Shown: positions 25,494-34,657, numbered from the stretch's first letter. The stretch is 39,222 bases of DNA from Pseudomonas sp. GM49 (GCF_000282355.1 NZ_AKJL01000147.1:1-39222), one strand, 5' to 3'. Numbers and translations are program-made. Notes: generated from the sequence alone by a model not told the origin.

Positions 25494-26558
25494 ATGACAA
25501 CCCAATCGACCAAGATCACCATTGAAAACGATCCGCGCTGGGCCGCCGTTGTTGCGCGTGATCCCAAGGCTGACGGGCAGTTTGTTTATGCCGTGAAGAC
25601 GACAGGCATCTACTGCAATCCCAGCAGCCTTGCGCGCTTGCCCAAACCACACAATGTCGAATTCTTCGATAGCGCCGAACAGGCTCAGGCCGCGGGGTAT
25701 CGTCCCAGCAAGCGCGCGACAAAAGATCAGAGCGAACTCGCCGCGCAACATGCCGCGACGGTGGCCGCCGCTTGCCGCCAGATCGAAACCGCGGAATCGC
25801 TGCCGGCCCTCGGTGAATTGGCCGAGGCGGCAGGGTTGAGCAGCTTCCACTTCCATCGCGTGTTCAAAGCCGTCACCGGCCTGACGCCCAAGGGTTACGC
25901 CGACGCTCACCGCTCACGCAAGGTTCGCGAGCGGCTGACGAACGGCGGCTCGGTGACCGATGCCCTGTATGACGCCGGTTTCAACTCCAACAGCCGTTTT
26001 TATGAAGCGGCAGACCAACTGCTCGGGATGAAACCCGGGGACTACCGCGCAGCAGGTCAAAATAACGATATTCGTTTTGCCGTCGGCCAGTGTTCTCTGG
26101 GGGCGATTCTGGTGGCGCAGAGTGAGCGCGGGGTATGCGCGATCCTGCTCGGCGATGATCCGCACCAATTGGTCTGTGATCTGCAAGACAAATTCCGGCG
26201 CGCCAATTTGATTGGCGCCGATCAGGAGTTCGAAACGTTGATTGCCAGGGTCGTCGGCTTTATTGAAGCCCCGGCGATTGGCCTGGATCTGCCATTGGAC
26301 GTGCGCGGCACCGCATTTCAGGAACGGGTCTGGCAAGCGCTGCGGGAGATTCCTGTCGGCAGCACCGCGAGCTACGCCGATGTCGCGCTACGCATCGGTT
26401 CGCCGAAAGCCGTTCGCGCCGTGGCTCAAGCCTGCGGCGCGAACAGTCTGGCAGTCGCGATCCCTTGCCATCGCGTGGTGCGCAGCGACGGCAATCTGTC
26501 GGGCTATCGCTGGGGTGTCGAGCGCAAACGCCAGTTGCTGGAGCGCGAGTCGCAGTAA
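25494..26558 (+). CDS. ada: Ada regulator/O6-methylguanine-DNA methyltransferase with degenerate zinc site
   Basis: A 354-residue three-part Ada. N-Ada (about 10-80) normally repairs methylphosphotriesters on a Cys4 zinc site. Here Cys41 (TTGIYCNP) remains, but the positions equivalent to E. coli Cys42, Cys69 and Cys72 are Ser45, Ser72 and Ala75 (YRPSKRAT). An AraC-type HTH follows (about 105-190: LAEAAGLSSFHFHRVFKAVTG). The C-terminal methyltransferase (about 195-354) is complete, with AIPCHRVV and nucleophile Cys325. Repair of O6-methylguanine should therefore work, while methylation-triggered activation through the N-domain is doubtful. An Ada-like box precedes it. The stop lies directly against the convergent acuI-like stop. 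Confidence 0.93.
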   Translation: MTTQSTKITIENDPRWAAVVARDPKADGQFVYAVKTTGIYCNPSSLARLPKPHNVEFFDSAEQAQAAGYRPSKRATKDQSELAAQHAATVAAACRQIETAESLPALGELAEAAGLSSFHFHRVFKAVTGLTPKGYADAHRSRKVRERLTNGGSVTDALYDAGFNSNSRFYEAADQLLGMKPGDYRAAGQNNDIRFAVGQCSLGAILVAQSERGVCAILLGDDPHQLVCDLQDKFRRANLIGADQEFETLIARVVGFIEAPAIGLDLPLDVRGTAFQERVWQALREIPVGSTASYADVALRIGSPKAVRAVAQACGANSLAVAIPCHRVVRSDGNLSGYRWGVERKRQLLERESQ

Positions 26559-27542
26559 TCAGCGATTCACATCCACCACCACCCGCCCGCGCAACTGCCC
26601 GGCAAGCAAGCGCGGCGCGGCTTCGATGGCTTCGCTCAAGCCGATTTCGTGACTGATCAGCGGCAACAGGTTGAAGTCCAGATCCTTCGCCAGTCGACTC
26701 CAGGCCTCCACACGTTTGGCTTTGGGCTGGGTCACACTGTTGATGCCAGCCAGGGTCACACCGCGCAAGATGAACGGTGCAACGGACGCCGGAAAGTCCA
26801 TGCCTTGCGCCAAACCGCATGCCGCGACGGTGCCATTGGCCCTGGTGCTGGCGCACGCATTGGCCAGGGTATGGCTACCGACCGAATCGATGACTGCCGC
26901 CCAGCGCTCCTTGGCCAACGGCTTGCCTGGTTCGGACAACGTGGCACGGTCGATGATTTCGCCAGCGCCCAGATGCTTCAGGTAGTCGTGCTCCGAGGTA
27001 CGTCCGGTGGAAGCCACCACCCGGTAGCCGAGCTTGCTCAGCAATGCGATGGCGAAACTGCCGACGCCACCGTTGGCGCCGGTAACCAGGATTTCGCCCT
27101 GCTCAGGCGTCACACCGTTATGCTCCAAAGCCAGGATGCACAGCATGGCCGTGTAGCCCGCCGTACCGATGGCCATCGCCTGGGCGGCGCTGAATGCCTT
27201 GGGCAATGGAATCAGCCAGTCACCGTTCAGGCGAGCCTTTTGCGCCAAGCCCCCCCAATGCCCTTCACCCACGCCCCAGCCATTGAGCAGGACTGCGTCA
27301 CCGACCTTGTAGTCCGGATGCCCGCTGACTTCGACGACACCGGCCAGGTCGATGCCCGGCACCATCGGGAATTTGCGCACCACCGGACTGCTGCCGGTGA
27401 TCGCCAGGCCATCCTTGAAATTCAGCGTGCTGTAGGCAACACGCACCGTGACATCGCCCTCGGGTAACTGATCGTCCTGGATCTCTTGCAGTGTGGCCCG
27501 GTAACCGCTGTCGTCTTTGTCGATCAAAATACCTTTGAACAT
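26559..27542 (-). CDS. acuI: AcuI/YhdH-type zinc-free NADPH oxidoreductase
   Basis: Medium-chain reductase of 327 residues, the YhdH/AcuI group. AcuI reduces acryloyl-CoA to propionyl-CoA with NADPH. The motifs VAYSTLNFKDGLAITG, PGIDLAGVVE, GWGVGEGHWGG and the NADPH fold VTGANGGVGSFAIALLSKLGY fit. There are no structural zinc cysteines, as expected for this branch. GAGAGG precedes the ATG. It is divergent from the nitronate monooxygenase gene across 213 nt. The physiological substrate here is not certain. Confidence 0.9.
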   Translation of the reverse strand: MFKGILIDKDDSGYRATLQEIQDDQLPEGDVTVRVAYSTLNFKDGLAITGSSPVVRKFPMVPGIDLAGVVEVSGHPDYKVGDAVLLNGWGVGEGHWGGLAQKARLNGDWLIPLPKAFSAAQAMAIGTAGYTAMLCILALEHNGVTPEQGEILVTGANGGVGSFAIALLSKLGYRVVASTGRTSEHDYLKHLGAGEIIDRATLSEPGKPLAKERWAAVIDSVGSHTLANACASTRANGTVAACGLAQGMDFPASVAPFILRGVTLAGINSVTQPKAKRVEAWSRLAKDLDFNLLPLISHEIGLSEAIEAAPRLLAGQLRGRVVVDVNR

Positions 27543-27755
27543 TACGGCCTCTCAATGGAATCAGTCTGGTGGTGGTGCATTTGAAATAACACATGGCAAC
27601 CGATTGTCGTACTCGACTTTAAGCCAATCAGCCAACACATGGGGCGCTGAAGAAAGCCTGGCGAACTGAAATGACGACTGGCCTTGCGCCAGTCGTTGCG
27701 TTACAAATCCTGTTCTAGCGTCCCTGCCCGGATTCAACGTCGGAGAACACAGCAC

Positions 27756-28823
27756 ATGAACCAATGGCCAGATACCCGCATTCTTGACCTGCTCGGGATC
27801 GAACTGCCGATCATTCAGGGGCCGATGGCCGGTGCCACAAACTCGGCCATGGTGATTGCAGCCTGCAATGCAGGCGGCCTGGGCTCGATGCCAGCGGCGA
27901 TGCTCAGCACCGATCAACTGCGCGAAGAGCTGAAAACGATCCGCCAACACACCCAGCGCCCGATCAACGTCAATTTTTTCTGCCATCAAACTCCAGCCCC
28001 TGATGAGCAACGCGCGCAGGACTGGAAAAACCTGCTGCAACCCTACTACCAGGAACTCGGCGTCGACTTCGATGCGCCAACGCCCGTTTCCAACCGGGCA
28101 CCGTTCGATAACGCGGCCTGTGAAGTGGTCGAAGCGTTTCGCCCTGAAGTGGTGAGCTTTCACTTTGGCCTGCCGGAAAAATCCCTGCTCGACCGGGTGA
28201 AGGCCACCGGTGCGAAAGTGTTGTCCTCGGCCACCACCGTCGAAGAAGCCGTGTGGCTGGAGCAGCATGGCTGCGACGCAATCATTGCCATGGGCTACGA
28301 AGCGGGAGGCCATCGCGGGATGTTTCTCAGTGATGACCTGAGCAGTCAGGTGGGCACTTTCGCCCTGGTGCCCCAAGTCGTCGATGCGGTGAAAGTGCCC
28401 GTGATTGCCGCCGGCGGCATCGCTGACGCACGTGGCGTCGCCGCCGCCTTCATGCTGGGCGCTTCGGCGGTACAGGTGGGTACGGCGTACCTGTTCACGC
28501 CAGAGGCCAAGGTCAGCCCGTCCCATCACAAAGCGTTGCGCACCGCCAGGGAAAGCGAGACGGCCGTCACCAACGTGTTCACCGGTCGCCCGGCCCGGGG
28601 CATCCTGAATCGGGTGATGCGCGAACTGGGGCCCATGAGCGCCAAGTCTCCAGCCTTCCCCCTTGCCGGTGGCGCGCTGATGCCTCTGCGGGCCAAAGGT
28701 GAAGCGGACTTCAGCAACCTCTGGGCCGGTCAGGCATTTACCCTCGGGGTCGAATTGACCACCGAGGCACTGACTCGAAAACTGGCTGAAGAAGGATTAG
28801 CGAGGCTGCTAGGTCGCCCCTGA
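27756..28823 (+). CDS. nitronate monooxygenase-type FMN enzyme
   Basis: A 355-residue TIM-barrel flavoprotein of the nitronate monooxygenase/2-nitropropane dioxygenase family, oxidising alkyl nitronates such as propionate 3-nitronate. Start at NQWPDTRILDLLGIELPIIQGPMAG, with CGGAG about 13 nt upstream. Motifs: IQGPMAGATNSAMV, NVNFFCH (about 68-74), VSFHFGLP, GYEAGGHRGMF and the FMN-phosphate region IAAGGIADARGVAAAFMLGASAVQVGTAY. The His of GGHRG is the family catalytic-region residue. Product would be oxidised to carbonyl and nitrite. It stands alone before modABC. Confidence 0.92.
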   Translation: MNQWPDTRILDLLGIELPIIQGPMAGATNSAMVIAACNAGGLGSMPAAMLSTDQLREELKTIRQHTQRPINVNFFCHQTPAPDEQRAQDWKNLLQPYYQELGVDFDAPTPVSNRAPFDNAACEVVEAFRPEVVSFHFGLPEKSLLDRVKATGAKVLSSATTVEEAVWLEQHGCDAIIAMGYEAGGHRGMFLSDDLSSQVGTFALVPQVVDAVKVPVIAAGGIADARGVAAAFMLGASAVQVGTAYLFTPEAKVSPSHHKALRTARESETAVTNVFTGRPARGILNRVMRELGPMSAKSPAFPLAGGALMPLRAKGEADFSNLWAGQAFTLGVELTTEALTRKLAEEGLARLLGRP

Positions 28824-28837
28824 GCATCACTTGCGTT

Positions 28838-28855
28838 AAAATTGTATACAATTTT
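28838..28855. promoter_or_regulatory. 18-bp perfect palindrome AAAATTGTA|TACAATTTT
   Basis: Complete dyad symmetry centred between 28846 and 28847, in the nitronate monooxygenase-modA spacer. Its core TTGTATACAA is the kind of site recognised by GntR regulators of the FCD/VanR type. No such regulator is in the window. Confidence 0.6.
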
Positions 28856-28882
28856 GTGACAGCACATTCCGTTCAAAGGCAA

Positions 28883-28910
28883 TTCGCTATATATTTCTGT
28901 ACATAACGAT
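28883..28910. promoter_or_regulatory. ModE-box-like molybdate operator
   Basis: TTCGCTATATA-N6-TACATAACGAT, very close to the E. coli ModE consensus (ATCGCTATATA-N6-TATATAACGAT). It lies 38 nt upstream of modA, a repressor position. modE itself is not in the window. Confidence 0.85.
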
Positions 28911-28936
28911 TCACCCCCTGCTGCAATTGCCTTTAA

Positions 28937-29716
<780 letters not shown>

Positions 29717-30397
29717 ATGTCGCTATCGAGTGCCGATTTTTCCGCCATCTGGCTGACCCTGAAACTGGCGTCCCTGACGACCGTCATCCTGCTGATTGTC
29801 GGCACTCCGATTGCGTTATGGCTGTCGCGCACCCGCTCCTGGTTGCGCGGCCCGGTCGGGGCGATTGTCGCCCTGCCCCTGGTGCTGCCACCGACGGTGA
29901 TTGGTTTTTATCTATTGCTGGCGCTCGGCCCTCACGGGTACATCGGCCAGCTCAGCCAATCACTCGGCCTTGGCACCCTCACTTTCAGTTTTGCAGGGCT
30001 GGTCATCGGCTCGGTGTTGTATTCGATGCCGTTTGTCGTCCAACCGCTGCAAAACGCTTTTTCCGCGATAGGCACGCGCCCTCTCGAAGTAGCCGCGACG
30101 TTACGGGCCAACCCCTGGGACACTTTTTTCAGCGTGACGCTGCCCCTGGCCCGCCCCGGGTTCATTACCGCGGCGATTCTCGGTTTCGCCCACACCGTAG
30201 GCGAGTTCGGCGTGGTGCTGATGATTGGCGGCAACATTCCCGAAAAGACCCGGGTGGTCTCGGTGCAGATCTACGATCACGTCGAAGCCATGGAATACGC
30301 CCAGGCCCATTGGCTGGCCGGGGCGATGCTGGTGTTCTCGTTTGCCGTCCTGCTGGCGCTGTACTCCAGCCGTAAAACCAAAGCGGGCTGGAGCTGA
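29717..30397 (+). CDS. modB: molybdate ABC transporter permease
   Basis: Inner-membrane permease of 226 residues with about five helices. The EAA loop is at [27 protein letters not shown], coupling it to ModC, and [20 protein letters not shown] is characteristic of ModB. Its ATG follows the modA TAA directly with no gap, so translation is probably coupled. Confidence 0.96.
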   Translation: MSLSSADFSAIWLTLKLASLTTVILLIVGTPIALWLSRTRSWLRGPVGAIVALPLVLPPTVIGFYLLLALGPHGYIGQLSQSLGLGTLTFSFAGLVIGSVLYSMPFVVQPLQNAFSAIGTRPLEVAATLRANPWDTFFSVTLPLARPGFITAAILGFAHTVGEFGVVLMIGGNIPEKTRVVSVQIYDHVEAMEYAQAHWLAGAMLVFSFAVLLALYSSRKTKAGWS

Positions 30398-30400
30398 CCG

Positions 30401-31480
30401 ATGATTCAAATGCGTCTGAAACTGGGTTATTCGGGCTTCGCCCTGGACGTCGACCTGCAGCTGCCGGGCCGTGGCGTCACCGCGCTTTACGGTCATTCCG
30501 GCTCGGGCAAGACCACTTGCCTGCGCTGCATCGCCGGCCTGGAACGGGCCGATCATGGCTTTATCCAGGTCAACGATGAAGTCTGGCAAGACAGCGAAAA
30601 CAAGATTTTCGTCGCGCCGCACAAACGTGCGCTGGGCTACGTGTTCCAGGAGGCCAGCCTGTTTCCTCACCTGTCGGTGCTGGCCAACCTGGAGTTCGGC
30701 CTCAAGCGCATCCCCAAGCCTCAGCGTCGGGTCGACATGGCCCACGCCACCGAATTGCTGGGCATCCGCCATTTGCTGGACCGGCACCCACAACACCTTT
30801 CGGGTGGCGAGCGGCAGCGCGTCGGCATTGCCCGCGCTTTGCTCACCAGCCCGAAACTGTTGTTGATGGACGAGCCACTGGCCGCGCTGGATGCCCAGCG
30901 CAAAAGTGAAATCCTGCCCTACTTGCAACGACTGCACGACGAACTCGACATCCCGGTGCTGTACGTCAGCCACTCCCAGGATGAGGTCGCGCGGCTGGCC
31001 GACCATATCGTATTGCTCAGCAACGGCAAGGCACTGGCCAGCGGCCCGATCGGCCAAACCCTGGCGCGCCTCGACTTGCCTCTGGCCATGGGGGATGACG
31101 CCGGCGTGGTCATCGAAGGTCGCGTCAGCGCCTATGATGCCGACTATCAACTGCTGAGCCTGCAATTGCCCGACACCACCCTCAACATTCGTGTGCCGCA
31201 TACCCCCATGGATGCGGGCCAGGCACTGCGCTGCAAAGTCCAGGCACGGGATGTGAGCCTGAGCCTGCACAGTACCGAGCAAAGCAGCATTCTCAATCGC
31301 CTGCCGGTCACTGTGATCAGTGAAATGAATGCCGATAACGCCGCTCACGTGCTGATTCGCCTGGACGCCGCAGGCACGCCGTTGCTTGCGCGAATCACGC
31401 GATATTCTCGCGATCAACTGAACGTCCATCCTGGCCAGCAACTCTGGGCGCAAATAAAAGCGGTAGCGGTGCTGGCGTAA
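30401..31480 (+). CDS. modC: molybdate ABC transporter ATPase
   Basis: A 359-residue ATPase energising molybdate import. Walker [10 protein letters not shown] (31-39), Q-loop in [10 protein letters not shown] (81-90), signature LSGGERQR (133-140), Walker B LLLMDEP (153-159), switch His in YVSHSQDE. The C-terminal about 290-355 is the MOP/TOBE domain ([15 protein letters not shown]...), which binds oxyanion for trans-inhibition in some homologues. Three nucleotides separate it from modB. It ends the operon; no terminator stands out. Confidence 0.97.
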   Translation: MIQMRLKLGYSGFALDVDLQLPGRGVTALYGHSGSGKTTCLRCIAGLERADHGFIQVNDEVWQDSENKIFVAPHKRALGYVFQEASLFPHLSVLANLEFGLKRIPKPQRRVDMAHATELLGIRHLLDRHPQHLSGGERQRVGIARALLTSPKLLLMDEPLAALDAQRKSEILPYLQRLHDELDIPVLYVSHSQDEVARLADHIVLLSNGKALASGPIGQTLARLDLPLAMGDDAGVVIEGRVSAYDADYQLLSLQLPDTTLNIRVPHTPMDAGQALRCKVQARDVSLSLHSTEQSSILNRLPVTVISEMNADNAAHVLIRLDAAGTPLLARITRYSRDQLNVHPGQQLWAQIKAVAVLA

Positions 31481-31523
31481 ATCCGCCGGCACGCCTTAAC
31501 CGACGAATTAACTTGCCTATTTT

Positions 31524-31551
31524 TTGCACGATCACCAATGGCTTCTATAGT
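31524..31551 (+). promoter_or_regulatory. sigma-70-type promoter for the 73-residue gene
   Basis: TTGCAC (31524-31529) and TATAGT (31546-31551) with a 16-nt spacer, 32 nt before the ATG. Confidence 0.55.
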
Positions 31552-31583
31552 TGAACTGAACACGAATCAGCTGCGGAGACGCC

Positions 31584-31805
31584 ATGGAAGACATTTTCGT
31601 CGTGAAGCGTTGCAACAAGATCATCATCCATGGCCGCCGTGCGGGTGAACATGACCACCTGCCACCGGAAGCCGCGGTCTGGTATCGCATCGCCGATACC
31701 CGCACCCTGGGCTTTATCGGAGATGGCTATGATGTTGAAGAAGACGCCGTGCGTGTTTGCCGCCAGTTGAACGCTAAATCACAAGTGACAGCCCGACAAA
31801 GTTGA
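31584..31805 (+). CDS. 73-residue hypothetical protein
   Basis: Starts EDIFVVKRCNKIIIHGRRAGEHDH, contains PEAAVWYRIADTRTLGFIGDGYDVEEDAV and a short basic tail. GGAG and a sigma-70-type promoter lie upstream, supporting a real gene with its own transcript. It is separated from modC by 103 nt. The fold looks like a small alpha/beta domain; function not recognised. Confidence 0.78.
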   Translation: MEDIFVVKRCNKIIIHGRRAGEHDHLPPEAAVWYRIADTRTLGFIGDGYDVEEDAVRVCRQLNAKSQVTARQS

Positions 31806-31831
31806 CGAGCGTCAGCATTTTTTAACGGGTC

Positions 31832-31897
31832 TATACTGAAATGGCTGAAGGATCAGTAACCCTTCCAGCAGAAAGCTCGCCCCAGGCGGGCTTTTTG
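31832..31897 (+). ncRNA. candidate small RNA or structured leader
   Basis: A -10-like TATACT (31832-31837) is followed by a hairpin (GCTGAAGG ... CCTTCCAGC, about 31844-31869) and an intrinsic terminator ending at 31897. A transcript of about 50-55 nt would result. The -35 is weak. It may instead be the leader and attenuator of the gene at 31935. Confidence 0.3.
31872..31897 (+). terminator. intrinsic terminator ahead of the 76-residue gene
   Basis: AGCTCGCC-CCA-GGCGGGCT followed by TTTTG; one G-U pair in the stem. It lies 38 nt before the next ATG. Confidence 0.75.
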
Positions 31898-31934
31898 CTG
31901 CCACGACCAGGTTTCTTGAACGGAGGTGTTTCCC

Positions 31935-32165
31935 ATGTCCGAAAAAGAGTCCATCACCACCCTGCTCACCTTGCTGGACTCCCGTCAGGCCCGCCTGGCC
32001 GCCGCCTGCAAGGAAATCGCCGACTGGGTCGATCATCAAGGCGGGCATCCCACCGCCCTCAGAATTCGTGATCGCCTGAACGACATCGAGAAGGACACGC
32101 CGCTGATCCGGCACACGCTGTCGTCTCTCCAGCCTGTCGACCGGCCTCTGCCTCGGTTCAGATGA
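31935..32165 (+). CDS. 76-residue hypothetical protein
   Basis: Start at ATG 31935 with GGAGG nine bases upstream; an in-frame GTG three codons earlier overlaps that site and is rejected. The protein (SEKESITTLLTLLDSRQARLAAACKE then IADWVDHQGGHPTALRIRDRLNDIEKD) looks fully helical with heptad-like spacing, so it may dimerise. Flanked by terminators on both sides, so it is monocistronic. No function recognised. Confidence 0.78.
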   Translation: MSEKESITTLLTLLDSRQARLAAACKEIADWVDHQGGHPTALRIRDRLNDIEKDTPLIRHTLSSLQPVDRPLPRFR

Positions 32166-32272
32166 TCCGCCACGGAACTGCGGTGCAAAGACAGGCCCGA
32201 TTCGGGCTGCATGATCGGTGACACTGACGTCTCCGAACCTTTGGCTGCCTGCTGGATTTCCATCCTTTCTCA

Positions 32273-32300
32273 CAACCCGGCCTGGAACCGGGGTTTTTTG
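32273..32300 (+). terminator. probable intrinsic terminator
   Basis: AACCCGG-CCTGGAA-CCGGGGTT followed by TTTTG. One bulged base. It separates the 76- and 94-residue genes. Confidence 0.7.
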
Positions 32301-32372
32301 TTGTGCAAAACCAATCGAACGTCCCCGCTCACGTGGAGTCAACCGCTCACACGTCACGAAGGAGACGTTCCA

Positions 32373-32657
32373 ATGGTCACTCATTTCAAAGTCAGCGGGC
32401 ACCTGGCCTGCGGTCACCACGGCAACAACCTCGTCTCGACCCGCGAACTCAATCGGGTAAAATGCCGAAGCTGCCGGAACACCGACGCCTACAAAGAAGC
32501 CCGCAAGGCTGAACGCAACGCTGCCCGTCGCGCAGCACGCAAAGCCAAAGCCATGCACACCGTCAATGACTGGCGTTCAGCCTGGACCGAGCGACTGACC
32601 GCGATGGCCGGCCTGCAACGCCTGCCCCGTGGCTTTGGCGGCCAACCCTTCGTTTAG
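32373..32657 (+). CDS. 94-residue basic protein with possible zinc ribbon
   Basis: Start at ATG 32373, with an exceptionally good AAGGAG. The N-terminus has a CGHHG knuckle (about 12-16) and a CRSC pair (about 31-34), a spacing suggestive of a small zinc ribbon. The middle is Lys/Arg/Ala-rich (KEARKAERNAARRAARKAK), which should bind nucleic acid or be helical. The upstream frame (32211) has no ribosome-binding site and is not used. Role unknown; nucleic-acid binding is inference. Confidence 0.75.
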   Translation: MVTHFKVSGHLACGHHGNNLVSTRELNRVKCRSCRNTDAYKEARKAERNAARRAARKAKAMHTVNDWRSAWTERLTAMAGLQRLPRGFGGQPFV

Positions 32658-32682
32658 GGAAACTGAACTAACCACCAGGCTT

Positions 32683-33348
32683 TTACGGCGAGTCGATGTT
32701 CCTGCGCGCGGGCTCCATGATTTCGCGCAGGGACATTCGCTTGAACGCCTCGACCAGTGCTCGCCCTTCCTCTGGCGTACAAGTGACCGCCAGGCGCATG
32801 GTCGCCTCCCCCAGGTGCCAGATTAAAAACGCGGACTCCTCGACCTGTTGTTCGTCGCAGTCGGGATACACGCGAAGCATGGCCTGGGCCAGCAGCCCCC
32901 CCGCCACCCGGCTTTCCTTCAGTTCCAGCTGCAATAACTGCTTGTCGGCCTGCATACCGGACCAGATGTCACGCATCACCGGTGTCGCCATCACGATCTC
33001 GTAATACAGATCGAGCAACTGCGAGTAGGCTGCCCGCAAGCCCTGGGCATCCTCGACAGCCTCCATTGCTTCTTTAATGCAGCGACGGCTCTCAGCGTTG
33101 TAGCGCTCGGCCAGCGTACGGATGACGGAACTCTTGTCGGGGAAGTACTGATAAAGGGAACCGATCGAGATCTCGGAGCGCTCGGCGATTTCACTCATCT
33201 TGAGTTGATCGCTGCCCTTATCCGCAATCAATTGAGTCGCCACTGTCAGAATCCGCTCCTGACGATCGCGACTGCGCTGTTGCGTGGGATTACGTCTAAC
33301 AGCTTCTGCAGCAGGCCGTTCGAGGGTTTCAGAGGGCTTTTTGCGCAC
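32683..33348 (-). CDS. TetR-family regulator
   Basis: A 221-residue TetR protein with GTG start (33346-33348); the Shine-Dalgarno is weak (GGGA). The HTH spans about 33-78 (RILTVATQLIADKGSDQLKMSEIAERSEISIGSLYQYFPDKSSVIRTL split across the helix pair). The C-terminal ligand domain ends RRNIDSP. It is divergent from an NmrA-like oxidoreductase and very probably represses it; the operator candidates are the repeats at 33462-33498. Ligand unknown. Confidence 0.9.
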   Translation of the reverse strand: MRKKPSETLERPAAEAVRRNPTQQRSRDRQERILTVATQLIADKGSDQLKMSEIAERSEISIGSLYQYFPDKSSVIRTLAERYNAESRRCIKEAMEAVEDAQGLRAAYSQLLDLYYEIVMATPVMRDIWSGMQADKQLLQLELKESRVAGGLLAQAMLRVYPDCDEQQVEESAFLIWHLGEATMRLAVTCTPEEGRALVEAFKRMSLREIMEPARRNIDSP

Positions 33349-33452
33349 GAGCGAATTTCCCGATCAATAACGTGACATGTACTCACCTTAGCATCGCCAC
33401 TCCCCACGCCCAATAACAGATGTCCACACGTCGGGGAATTCAGTCTGATGGC

Positions 33453-33498
33453 TTGACGGGAAAACATGAGCATCTATCATCTTTTAAACATGAGCATC
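33453..33498 (+). promoter_or_regulatory. promoter of the NmrA-like gene with overlapping direct repeats
   Basis: TTGACG (33453-33458), 16-nt spacer, TATCAT (33475-33480). AAACATGAGCATC occurs exactly twice (33462-33474 and 33486-33498), covering the spacer and the start-point region. The second copy continues as TGAGCATCACTCA, which has TGAG/CTCA dyad symmetry. This is a natural TetR operator position. Confidence 0.6.
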
Positions 33499-33527
33499 AC
33501 TCACATTAACCGATGGAGATCAACGCA

Positions 33528-34370
33528 ATGAAACCCGATCAACCAATCATGCTGGTCCTCGGCGCCACCGGCAAAACCGGACGGCGAATCACTCAACGAC
33601 TCGAAGCGGCGGGCCTGCCCGTTCGCCGAGGTTCCCGCGATGCGAATCCCCCCTTCGACTGGGAAGATCGATCAACCTGGGATGCTGTGATAGATGGCGT
33701 TCATTGCGTCTACATTTCCTTTCAACCTGATCTCGCCGTTCCAGGCGCCCTTGAAACCATCCAGGCGTTCACCGACCTGGCGGTGAAAAGCGGCGTCCGC
33801 AAACTGGTTTTGTTATCCGGGCGCGGAGAGGTCGAAGCGGAACAGGCCGAACGTGTCATACAGAACAGCGGGATTGACTGGACGATTCTGCGGGCCAGTT
33901 GGTTCTGCCAGAATTTCAGCGAGGCACACTTTCTTGAGCCAATTCTGCAAGGTGAACTCGTACTCCCCGTCGACCAGGTCGCCGAGCCCTTTGTCGATGC
34001 AGAAGACATTGCCGAGTGTGCCGTCGCGGCAATGACCCAACCCGGACACACTAACCAGCTCTATGAATTGACCGGCCCTCGGGCGTTGACCTTTGCTGCA
34101 GCCGTGACCGAAATCGCCCGCGCCACCCGGCGCAACATTCAATTCGTCGCCGCACCGGCGGACGCCTATCGACAGGCATTGGAACAGGAACAACTTCCTC
34201 CGGACTTCATTAACCTGGTGTTGTACCTCTTCACGACTGTGCTCGACGGCCGCAACACCCCCGTGACCGATGGCGTACAGCGGGCACTGGGGCGGCCGGC
34301 GCGCGACTTCAGCGACTATGTACAGCGCACTGCCGCTGCGGGCATCTGGGGATATGGAAGTCCGACGTAA
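33528..34370 (+). CDS. NmrA-like NAD(P)-binding protein
   Basis: A 280-residue atypical short-chain dehydrogenase of the NmrA/HSCARG group. Start at KPDQPIMLVLGATGKTGRRI with GGAG upstream; the ATG five codons earlier overlaps that site. The dinucleotide motif is GATGKTG (about 12-18). SGRGEVEAEQAERVIQ and the DWTILRASWFCQNFSE segment match the family. The Tyr-x-x-x-Lys active site is not obvious, so it may be a redox sensor or isomerase-like enzyme. It is divergent from the TetR gene, the likely regulator. Confidence 0.9.
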   Translation: MKPDQPIMLVLGATGKTGRRITQRLEAAGLPVRRGSRDANPPFDWEDRSTWDAVIDGVHCVYISFQPDLAVPGALETIQAFTDLAVKSGVRKLVLLSGRGEVEAEQAERVIQNSGIDWTILRASWFCQNFSEAHFLEPILQGELVLPVDQVAEPFVDAEDIAECAVAAMTQPGHTNQLYELTGPRALTFAAAVTEIARATRRNIQFVAAPADAYRQALEQEQLPPDFINLVLYLFTTVLDGRNTPVTDGVQRALGRPARDFSDYVQRTAAAGIWGYGSPT

Positions 34371-34462
34371 AGCAGTGGCGAGAACAAGCTTCGTCGACTA
34401 GGGTTTTTGGCGTATCGAACTGCGGCGCCTTAATTGGCAGGAGCCCGATCAAGGAGGAACCC

Positions 34463-34657
34463 ATGTCACTCAATCGTAGTGCCGAACAAACCTACCGCCA
34501 GTGGTCGACCCCGATCCTGTTGGAACTCAAGGAGCGAGAACATCAAATGAACCCGTCAGACCGCCAGGCCTTGGAAAACGTACTGCTGGAAAGAAGGCTG
34601 ATCAATATCGGCAACCCGGCCGGCAGCGATCGCCGCAAGGCAGACCCGGCGTCCTGA
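34463..34657 (+). CDS. 64-residue hypothetical protein
   Basis: AAGGAGGAA lies ideally before the ATG. The protein (SLNRSAEQTYRQWSTPILLELKERE, then PSDRQALENVLLERRLINIG) is helical and charged. It follows the NmrA-like gene by 92 nt and could be expressed with it. Function unknown. Confidence 0.75.
   Translation: MSLNRSAEQTYRQWSTPILLELKEREHQMNPSDRQALENVLLERRLINIGNPAGSDRRKADPAS

Noticed and set aside
30101..31492. 463-codon minus-strand frame opposite modB/modC
   Set aside because: Shadow of modBC with no ribosome-binding site or motifs.
31801..31820. TGACG-AG-CGTCA plus T-run as terminator of the 73-residue gene
   Set aside because: Loop would be two bases and the stem at most four to five pairs; not convincing as a terminator.
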